From an uncultured Rhodobacter sp. (GTDB lineage Bacteria > Pseudomonadota > Alphaproteobacteria > Rhodobacterales > Rhodobacteraceae): a stretch of DNA of 5,670 nt. Where the stretch lies: NCBI GenBank assembly GCA_937901435.1, contig CALGTJ010000248.1, forward strand, positions 1 to 5,670, written 5' to 3'. Under the pieces are notes generated by a model. The model did no database searches. It was not told where the DNA came from and saw only the letters and a list, made by a program, of their open reading frames with translations. Position 1 is the stretch's first letter; every line of letters begins with the position of its first letter. This document shows, piece by piece, positions 1 to 4,933 of the stretch. The translations under genes were made by a program, and so were the position numbers.

Positions 1-201
1 GCATGGGCCGCACCAGATACACAGAGTTCAGGACACTCCCAAGAAGGGCGGGCTGAAAACGGCCTGCCGCGCCGCGTGTTTGCGCAGACTGGTTAACGTC
101 GATCCAAACGCTTCGCCGCGAAAACAGCACGGCGCTGCCCAAATCCCGCCGCATTTGATTCATACTCAGGGAAAAGAAATCTGAACCCGGAGGATCGCAA
201 C
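1..201. other. Left-edge region without a recognisable gene
   Basis: I see no gene here. Plus frame 1 is open from the edge to a TAA at 94-96 and plus frame 2 from the edge to a TGA at 182-184. Neither has a start inside the window or a product I recognise, and the frame-2 tail does not resemble the C-terminus of RseP, the usual bamA neighbour. An ATG at 3 gives only a 17-codon ORF. The last part (189-201) is the ribosome-binding region of the small gene that follows. No convincing sigma-70 promoter was found for that gene: CATACT at 161-166 is a weak -10 candidate with no good -35 upstream. Confidence 0.4.
189..193 (+). promoter_or_regulatory. Ribosome-binding site of the small gene
   Basis: A GGAGG core lies 8 nt upstream of the ATG at 202. 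It is the strongest Shine-Dalgarno match in the window, better than those of the conserved genes, and is a main reason to believe that the 41-codon ORF is translated. Confidence 0.7.
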
Positions 202-327
202 ATGCAAACTTTGAAACAAGGTGTAGATAGCCTGTCCCTGATTGCGCATCTGACGCTGGATCGATTCCTGTTTGTGGGCGCATTGGGCGGGGCTTTGTTC
301 ATCGCGAGCTATCTGATCGGCCTCTAA
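202..327 (+). CDS. Small hydrophobic single-pass membrane peptide, 41 aa, unknown function
   Basis: I do not recognise this protein. It has a polar, possibly amphipathic N-terminal half (residues 1-21, starting MQTLKQGVDS and ending LTLDR). A hydrophobic, Gly/Ala-containing segment of about 20 residues follows (22-41, FLFVGALGG to the C-terminal YLIGL), long enough to cross a membrane once. The stop falls directly after the hydrophobic segment, so there is no C-terminal domain. A GGAGG site 8 nt before the ATG and a rho-independent terminator starting 28 nt after the stop frame it as a complete, probably monocistronic gene. The hydrophobic helix and small size would suit a regulatory small membrane protein, an accessory subunit of a membrane complex or a type I toxin, but nothing in the sequence decides between these. 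The ORF and signals are seen; membrane insertion is inferred. Confidence 0.6.
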   Translation: MQTLKQGVDSLSLIAHLTLDRFLFVGALGGALFIASYLIGL

Positions 328-355
328 GTCCTTCATAAATCTAAACGATTGAATG

Positions 356-385
356 AACCTGCGCCTGCGCAGGTTTTTCTGTTTT
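356..385 (+). terminator. Rho-independent terminator after the small gene
   Basis: An 8-bp perfect stem (356-363 pairing with 368-375, AACCTGCG with CGCAGGTT) closes a 4-nt CCTG loop. It runs directly into five T (374-378), then CTG and four more T (382-385). This is the classic intrinsic terminator layout on the plus strand. It ends the small-gene transcript and implies that bamA needs its own promoter between about 386 and 580. Confidence 0.85.
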
Positions 386-476
386 AAGGCGCGCGCCCCT
401 GCCAGACGGCTGTATCGCCAAGCCTGATTGACTATACGACCTTGGTTTGTGGATAGTTTTTCACTAAATGTGGTGT

Positions 477-490
477 GCCAATGGCTTGGC
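477..490. repeat. Dyad GCCAA-TGGC-TTGGC upstream of bamA
   Basis: A 5-bp inverted repeat with a 4-nt centre lies about 29 bp upstream of the putative bamA -35 box. Its right arm, extended to GGCTTGGC (483-490), is also the exact reverse complement of GCCAAGCC at 417-424, so the same arm could pair locally or at a distance. It could be an operator half-site pair or an RNA switch, but short inverted repeats of this size are not rare by chance in 250 nt. No regulator is assigned. Confidence 0.25.
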
Positions 491-518
491 TCGGCTAACG
501 ATTGATCCGCTAAGGCTT

Positions 519-547
519 TTGACAACTGTTTCCAATGCCGTTACTCA
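519..547 (+). promoter_or_regulatory. Putative bamA promoter
   Basis: A perfect TTGACA -35 hexamer (519-524) is followed after 17 bp by a weak -10, TACTCA (542-547). Alphaproteobacterial promoters often combine a good -35 with a poor -10. Transcription would start near 554, giving a leader of about 27 nt to the ATG at 581. The terminator at 356-385 makes a promoter in this gap necessary. A perfect TATAAT also occurs at 560-565, but it lies 35 bp from the TTGACA and has no good -35 at 16-18 bp, so the exact promoter is not settled. Confidence 0.45.
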
Positions 548-580
548 AGAAAAAAAGCCTATAATGAGATGGTGGTAAAG

Positions 581-2923
581 ATGGGACGTGCGACGATGGG
601 TGAACGTGCTGAAGTGCGTCGAAGCAACGCAAGATCGATCCTGAACTGGGTCTCTGTATTTGCTGTCTTTACAATGACTTACTTTGCGTTTTCCGGTCCG
701 GCCACGGCGCAAACCTATCGGTTTACCTCGGTGGAAATTGACGGTGCGACCCGGATCGAGGATGCAACGATTCTAAGTTACGCGGGAATCGCGCAGGGCG
801 AGACGGTCTCTGCCGGGCAGTTGAATGCGGCGTACCAGCGGATTTTGGGATCAGGTCTGTTCGAAACTGTTGCCATAGAGCCATCGGGCAATCGTTTGAT
901 CATCAAGGTTACCGAATACCCAACGGTGAACAGGATCAACGTCGAAGGCAACAGAAAGCTGAAAGACGAGGCGCTGTTGTCGGTGATTCAGTCTCAGGTC
1001 AGCCGGGTCTATTCGCCCGCACTGGCAGAACAAGACGCCGCCCGCATCACGCAGGCCTACGAGCAATCCGGTCGGCTTGCGGCCAGTGTCGATCCGGTGA
1101 TCGTGCGTCGGTCCAACAACCGGGTCGATCTGATCTTTGAGGTCAAAGAGGGTAAGGTCACCGAGGTCGAGCGCATCAGCTTTGTCGGGAACCGCAACTA
1201 TTCGGATCGTCGCCTGCGTCGGGTTCTTGAATCCAAGCAGGCCGGTCTGTTCCGTCAGATCATCCAGCGCGATACATTCGTTGCGGACCGGGTCGAGTTC
1301 GACAAGCAGGTCCTGCGCGACTTTTACCTGTCGCGCGGCTATGTGGATTTTCAGATCCTGTCCGCCGTGCCGGAATTCTCGCGAGAGCGCGACGCCTTCT
1401 TTGTGACGTTCAATGTGCGGGAGGGGCAAAAATTTACCTTTGGGACACTCTCCGCCTCGTCTGATCTGGGCGACGTCGATGCAGATGAATTCGCCGCACA
1501 GATCCGTGTCAAACCGGGTCAGACCTACTCGCCCACCGGGGTCGATCAGACGATCCGGCGGCTAGAGCGGCTTGCGGTTGAAAAGGACATGGACTTTATC
1601 CGGGTCGAGCCGCGCGTGACGCGCAATGATCGCTCGCTGACGCTGGATATTGATTTTGCGATTGTGCGCGGGCCACGGGTTTTCGTCGAGCGGATCGATA
1701 TCGAGGGCAACTCGACCACGCTGGACCGGGTTGTGCGCCGCCAGTTCGAGGCCGTTGAGGGCGACCCGTTTAACCCACGCGCCATTCGTGACAGCGCAGA
1801 GCGGATCCGCGCGCTTGGTTTCTTTTCCAAGGCTGATGTGGAAGCACGCGAAGGGTCCAGTTCTGATCGGGTCATCATCGGCGTGGATGTCGAAGAGCAG
1901 CCCACAGGCAGCCTTGGCTTTGGGGCGAGCTACAGCGCAGACAGTGGCGTGGGCGCAAACATCACCTTTGTAGAGCGCAACTTTCTGGGTCGTGGCCAGT
2001 TGGTCAGTCTGAATTTTGGAACGACGGCGGACAGTGGCACCTATAGTTTTGCCTTCCGGGAACCGGCGTTTCTCGGTCGTGATCTGGCGCTGGGATTCAG
2101 TGGCAGCTATGCCGAAAACAACTCTGCCAGCAACACCCTGTACAGCACCCGGCTTGGGTCCTTCAGTGCATCGCTGCAGTTCCCGGTCAGTGAATACGGC
2201 ACCTTCGGATTGAACTATAAGCTGGCGGCGACGGATATTTTTTCTGTACCCGGTGCATCCTCTGCGGTGCTTGCGGCAGAAGAAGCGCGTGGAATGGAAA
2301 TTGCAAGCTCGTTGGGCTACACATATTCCTACCGCACGATCAACGGTGGCCTGAACCCGGATGCAGGCATTCTGTTCCGCTGGGGGCAGGATTTCGCCGG
2401 GGTTGCGGGCGACCAGAAATTCGTCAAGACAGAGGCGTTTCTGGTGGCAGAGCGCAAGCTGTTCAACGACGAAGTGAACGTTCGGGCAATCTTTGAAGGT
2501 GGCGCGCTGACCAGCCTTGACGGCAACGTCAGCCGGGTCACTGACCGTTATAACCTGAACAGCAAGATGCGCGGTTTTGAGGCTAGCGGTGTCGGTCCAC
2601 GTGATCTTGGGGCTGCTAATCGGGATGCTTTGGGCGGCAATTATTTCGCCGTGGCAAAGTTTGAGGCCCACTTTCCCCTTGGTCTGCCCGAAGAATACGG
2701 CATCCGCGGTGGTGTGTTCTTTGATGTGGGCTCTGTCTGGGGGCTGGACAACAATCTGGGCGGCGCGATCGATGACAGCCTGAACATTCGTTCGTCCGCC
2801 GGGGTGTCGCTGTTGTGGGATACGCCGATTGGCCCGCTGCGCTTCAACTTCTCGAGGGCATTGGTCAAGGAATCCTATGATATCCAGCGGGACTTTGACG
2901 TGACCATTTCGACGAAGTTCTAA
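581..2923 (+). CDS. bamA: BamA, outer membrane protein assembly factor
   Basis: Central subunit of the BAM complex, which folds and inserts beta-barrel proteins into the outer membrane. From the chosen start (780 aa): N-terminal signal peptide with basic RRSNAR, hydrophobic core and ATA|Q cleavage after about residue 43; five POTRA domains at about 46-114, 115-191, 192-282, 283-365 and 366-441, each opening with the typical beta-strand and, in most, a GN turn (VEGN, FVGN, IEGN); then a 16-strand barrel domain from about 442 to the end. The barrel carries MRGF at 663-666, matching the conserved VRGF motif of inner loop L6, and ends in a terminal Phe as an outer-membrane signal. Length fits the family (about 760-810 aa). 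Start choice: ATG 581 has GGTGG 5 nt upstream; in-frame ATG 569 has no Shine-Dalgarno and would add four residues; ATG 596 (GGGA upstream) is also possible. First gene of the cluster, 2 nt before skp. Confidence 0.96.
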   Translation: MGRATMGERAEVRRSNARSILNWVSVFAVFTMTYFAFSGPATAQTYRFTSVEIDGATRIEDATILSYAGIAQGETVSAGQLNAAYQRILGSGLFETVAIEPSGNRLIIKVTEYPTVNRINVEGNRKLKDEALLSVIQSQVSRVYSPALAEQDAARITQAYEQSGRLAASVDPVIVRRSNNRVDLIFEVKEGKVTEVERISFVGNRNYSDRRLRRVLESKQAGLFRQIIQRDTFVADRVEFDKQVLRDFYLSRGYVDFQILSAVPEFSRERDAFFVTFNVREGQKFTFGTLSASSDLGDVDADEFAAQIRVKPGQTYSPTGVDQTIRRLERLAVEKDMDFIRVEPRVTRNDRSLTLDIDFAIVRGPRVFVERIDIEGNSTTLDRVVRRQFEAVEGDPFNPRAIRDSAERIRALGFFSKADVEAREGSSSDRVIIGVDVEEQPTGSLGFGASYSADSGVGANITFVERNFLGRGQLVSLNFGTTADSGTYSFAFREPAFLGRDLALGFSGSYAENNSASNTLYSTRLGSFSASLQFPVSEYGTFGLNYKLAATDIFSVPGASSAVLAAEEARGMEIASSLGYTYSYRTINGGLNPDAGILFRWGQDFAGVAGDQKFVKTEAFLVAERKLFNDEVNVRAIFEGGALTSLDGNVSRVTDRYNLNSKMRGFEASGVGPRDLGAANRDALGGNYFAVAKFEAHFPLGLPEEYGIRGGVFFDVGSVWGLDNNLGGAIDDSLNIRSSAGVSLLWDTPIGPLRFNFSRALVKESYDIQRDFDVTISTKF

Positions 2924-2925
2924 GC

Positions 2926-3573
2926 ATGATAAATCTGAGGCCACTGGCCTTGTTGGTGGGGGCGCTGGTGATGGCGGCCCCATTTTGCCTTGCGCAGGAT
3001 CAGGGCCAGCTGCAATCGCCTGTGGTGACACTGGACCAAGAGCGCCTGTTCAACGGGTCGCGCGTGGCGGAACGTGTTTCGGCGGAAATCGAACAGCGGA
3101 TGCAGGAACTTGCCGCAGAGAACCGTCAGATCGAGGCGGATCTGAACGCGCAGGAACTGGACCTGACCAAACGCAGGCCGACCCTGCCCACCGCAGAGTT
3201 TCGCGCATTGGCTGATGCCTTTGATGAAAAGGTGCAGGCCATCCGCATCCAACAGGACGAAAAAGAGCGCGCCCTTTTGCGGATGCAGGAACAAGAGCGG
3301 CAGAATTTCCTGCGCCGCATCACGCCGGTTCTGGCAGAGATCGTCAGAGAGCGGCGCGCGGTTGTGGTTCTGGACCGGCGGACGGTGTTTTTGTCGGCCG
3401 ATAACGTGGATATCACGGATGAGGCGATCGCGCGGATAAACGAGGCGCTTGATGCCGAGGCCAATTCAGAGCCAGACACTTCAGAGCCAGCCCCCACCGA
3501 TCCGGCGCTTGATCCCGGCTCTGAACCCGCCGAGGGCGCGATTCAACCGACCGAGGCCCCCGCCCAACCCTAG
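2926..3573 (+). CDS. skp: Skp/OmpH-family periplasmic chaperone
   Basis: Periplasmic holdase that binds unfolded outer-membrane proteins after Sec export and delivers them to BamA; family members form a trimer with coiled-coil tentacles. In the 215-aa product: signal peptide 1-23 ([10 protein letters not shown] core, cleavage CLA|Q), short strand VVTLD at 33-37, two long charged helices at about 45-84 and 89-131 separated by a Pro-containing turn (RRPTLPT), then the body strand [13 protein letters not shown] (145-157), all in Skp order. The tail 177-215 is unusual: it has nine Pro, nine acidic and no basic residues and is probably disordered. E. coli Skp (161 aa) lacks such a tail. The start is 2 nt after the bamA stop with no clear Shine-Dalgarno, so translation is probably coupled. 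Family assignment is secure from architecture and position; the tail's role is unknown. Confidence 0.9.
   Translation: MINLRPLALLVGALVMAAPFCLAQDQGQLQSPVVTLDQERLFNGSRVAERVSAEIEQRMQELAAENRQIEADLNAQELDLTKRRPTLPTAEFRALADAFDEKVQAIRIQQDEKERALLRMQEQERQNFLRRITPVLAEIVRERRAVVVLDRRTVFLSADNVDITDEAIARINEALDAEANSEPDTSEPAPTDPALDPGSEPAEGAIQPTEAPAQP
3465..3490 (+). repeat. Short tandem duplication in the Skp C-terminal tail
   Basis: TTCAGAGCCAG occurs at 3465-3475 and again at 3480-3490, a 15-bp period. In frame it gives SEPDT followed by SEPAP. A nearby GGCGCTTGAT is also present twice (3444-3453 and 3504-3513). The tail therefore seems to have grown by small in-frame duplications. Confidence 0.6.
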
Positions 3574-3606
3574 GGGCGCAATCGCGGTTGTGTCGCCGCG
3601 TTCCCC
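3573..3606 (+). other. Possible intercistronic hairpin between skp and fabZ
   Basis: GGGG at 3573-3576 can pair with CCCC at 3603-3606, and inside it CGCGG (3583-3587) can pair with CCGCG (3596-3600) around an 8-nt loop. The structure starts at the last base of the skp stop codon. No T-run follows, so it is not an intrinsic terminator; it could be an mRNA-stabilising or processing element. Pairings are seen in the sequence; function is inferred. Confidence 0.3.
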
Positions 3607-3633
3607 TTGCTACCAGCCCCGCAGTCTTGCTAC
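3606..3633. repeat. Direct repeat CTTGCTAC with 20-bp period
   Basis: CTTGCTAC appears at 3606-3613 and 3626-3633 in the skp-fabZ gap. Two copies about two helical turns apart are compatible with a protein-binding site, and CTTG resembles the -35 core of alphaproteobacterial RpoH promoters. No good -10 follows at the right distance, so this is not called a promoter. Confidence 0.25.
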
Positions 3634-3655
3634 GACATCGACCACGCGCTGCCAA

Positions 3656-3660
3656 AAGGA
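3656..3660 (+). promoter_or_regulatory. Ribosome-binding site deciding the fabZ start
   Basis: AAGGA lies 8 nt before the ATG at 3669. It favours this start over the in-frame ATG at 3588, which lacks a comparable site and would add an Arg/Pro-rich 27-residue extension not expected for FabZ. Confidence 0.75.
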
Positions 3661-3668
3661 TCCGCCCC

Positions 3669-4124
3669 ATGACCGAGGCTCTCAAAACCGCCGATATCAC
3701 GCTGATCCAACGGATCATTCCACACCGCTATCCGTTTCTGCTGGTGGATCGTGTGATCGACATCGACGGCATAAAATCGGCCACGGGTCTCAAGAACGTC
3801 AGCTTTAACGAGCCGCATTTTCAAGGGCATTTTCCCGGCGCGCCCATTATGCCCGGTGTGACCATCATCGAGGCGATGGCCCAGACTGCCGCCGTCATGG
3901 TGGGCGTGGCACAGGATATGGCGGACAAAGAGTTTTTGATCTACTTCATGGCGATCGAGAAGGCCAAGTTCCGGCGCAAGGTCGTGCCGGGTGATGTGCT
4001 GCGCCTGCATGTGGAAACCAAGCGCAGCGGATCGAAGATCTGGAAATTCGCGGGCCGCGCCGAGGTCGAGGGCGAATTGGCCGCCGAGGCCGAATTCACC
4101 GCCATGATCGACATGCCCGCATAA
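3669..4124 (+). CDS. fabZ: FabZ, 3-hydroxyacyl-[acyl-carrier-protein] dehydratase
   Basis: Cytoplasmic enzyme of type II fatty-acid synthesis that dehydrates (3R)-3-hydroxyacyl-ACP to trans-2-enoyl-ACP. The 151-aa product has the hot-dog fold sequence of the family: the N-terminal [11 protein letters not shown] block at 19-29, then the active-site block with HFQGHFPG at 50-57, PIMPGV at 59-64 and EAMAQ at 68-72. The catalytic His54 and Glu68 fall at the same numbers as in E. coli FabZ, which supports the start at 3669. Length is normal for FabZ. It shares the 3-hydroxyacyl-ACP pool with LpxA, encoded 9 nt downstream, so the pairing balances phospholipid and lipid A supply. Unlike the other genes of the cluster it is preceded by a longer gap (95 nt) and has its own good Shine-Dalgarno sequence, so it can be translated independently of skp. 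Confidence 0.96.
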   Translation: MTEALKTADITLIQRIIPHRYPFLLVDRVIDIDGIKSATGLKNVSFNEPHFQGHFPGAPIMPGVTIIEAMAQTAAVMVGVAQDMADKEFLIYFMAIEKAKFRRKVVPGDVLRLHVETKRSGSKIWKFAGRAEVEGELAAEAEFTAMIDMPA

Positions 4125-4133
4125 GCGCCGCAT

Positions 4134-4931
4134 ATGACCATTGACCCCACAGCCATCATCCACCCCAGCGCCATCGTCGAAGACGGCGCGCGTATCGGGG
4201 CGGGGTGCACGGTCGGGCCGTTCTGCGTGATCGGCCCGGATGTTGTGTTGGCCAAAGGGGTAGAGGTCAAAAGCCATGTGGTTGTCACTGGCCACACCGA
4301 AGTGGGCGAAGACACGGTGATCTTTCCCTTTTCCAGCATTGGCGAAGTGCCGCAGGATCTGAAATTCAAGGGCGAAAAGACCAAGCTGGTGATCGGCAAG
4401 CGCAACCGCATCCGTGAAAGCGTGACGATGAACACCGGCACAGAGGGCGGCGGCGGTGTGACCCGGATTGGCGATGACGGGCTGTTCATGGCGGGCTGTC
4501 ATGTGGCGCATGATTGCCGAGTAGGCGACCGGGTGATCATGGTGAACAACTCTGCGCTGGCGGGGCATTGCGTGCTGGGCGATGATGTCATTATCGGCGG
4601 GCTGTCGGGCATCCATCAGTGGGTGCGCATCGGGCGCGGGGCGATTATCGGTGCTGTGACCATGGTGACCAACGATGTGATCCCGCACGGGCTGGTGCAG
4701 GGGCCGCGCGGGGTGCTGGACGGGCTGAACCTTGTGGGGCTGAAACGCAAAGGCGTGGCACGGGGCGACATCACGGCTCTGCGCGCGGCGTATCAGATGC
4801 TGGCGCAGGGCGAGGGCACATTTCACGACCGCGCTCAACGGCTGAGCGATGACACCGAAAGCGACTATGTGCGCGAGGTGGCGGATTTCGTGTTGGGGGC
4901 GTCGGATCGTTCCTTTTTGACGCCGGGCTAA
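4134..4931 (+). CDS. lpxA: LpxA, UDP-N-acetylglucosamine O-acyltransferase
   Basis: Cytoplasmic first enzyme of lipid A synthesis: transfers a 3-hydroxyacyl chain from ACP to the 3-OH of UDP-GlcNAc. The 265-aa product (E. coli 262) has a left-handed beta-helix of hexapeptide repeats through about residue 190 (IIHPSA, IVEDGA, RIGAGC and so on) and an alpha-helical C-terminal domain. Conserved blocks: IGEVPQDLKFKGE at 69-81, IRESVT at 93-98, and the active site GCHVAHD with catalytic His126 (E. coli His125). Other active-site histidines align as His123, His145 and His161. Counting without gaps from His126, the acyl-chain ruler position (E. coli Gly173) is Ala174, E. coli His99 is Asn100, and E. 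coli Glu200 is Val201, while Asn199 and Arg205 are kept. No Shine-Dalgarno is seen; the gap to fabZ is 9 nt, so coupling is likely. The stop is 2 nt before lpxI. Confidence 0.96.
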   Translation: MTIDPTAIIHPSAIVEDGARIGAGCTVGPFCVIGPDVVLAKGVEVKSHVVVTGHTEVGEDTVIFPFSSIGEVPQDLKFKGEKTKLVIGKRNRIRESVTMNTGTEGGGGVTRIGDDGLFMAGCHVAHDCRVGDRVIMVNNSALAGHCVLGDDVIIGGLSGIHQWVRIGRGAIIGAVTMVTNDVIPHGLVQGPRGVLDGLNLVGLKRKGVARGDITALRAAYQMLAQGEGTFHDRAQRLSDDTESDYVREVADFVLGASDRSFLTPG

Positions 4932-4933
4932 GC

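Larger units (their letters stand above)
328..580. other. Intergenic region between the small gene and bamA
   Basis: This 253-nt stretch holds no plus-strand gene. It contains the intrinsic terminator (356-385), the dyad at 477-490 with its distant partner at 417-424, a second 8-bp inverted repeat (AGGCTTTT 513-520 with AAAAGCCT 553-560) around the putative -35, and the bamA promoter candidate. A minus-strand frame is open across it (525 to 166) but runs antisense through the terminator and small gene and has no recognisable product. Confidence 0.5.

Noticed and set aside
2..184. Plus-strand frame open from the left edge to TGA 182-184 as the end of an upstream gene
   Set aside because: At 61 codons and high GC it can be open by chance; the peptide shows no family features, in particular none of the RseP C-terminus.
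166..525. 119-codon minus-strand frame across the small gene, terminator and bamA leader
   Set aside because: It has no recognisable product, runs through a plus-strand terminator hairpin and small gene, and would overlap the bamA promoter.
513..560. AGGCTTTT/AAAAGCCT inverted repeat as a terminator or operator
   Set aside because: The arms are 32 nt apart with no T-run positioned for termination; one 8-bp match of this kind is near chance expectation in 250 nt, so it is mentioned only as part of the promoter region.
1562..3031. 489-codon open frame on the minus strand opposite bamA
   Set aside because: It is fully antisense to the clear BamA gene; long antisense frames are common in high-GC coding DNA, and the translation (Arg/His/Gln-rich, no domain pattern) resembles no protein.
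3573..3606. Hairpin after skp as an intrinsic terminator
   Set aside because: No U-tract follows the stem; the downstream genes belong to the same pathway and strand and probably need read-through.
3588..3668. N-terminal extension of FabZ from ATG 3588
   Set aside because: The Arg/Pro-rich extension has no counterpart in FabZ, and a good AAGGA site sits 8 nt before ATG 3669, which also gives E. coli-like numbering of the catalytic residues.
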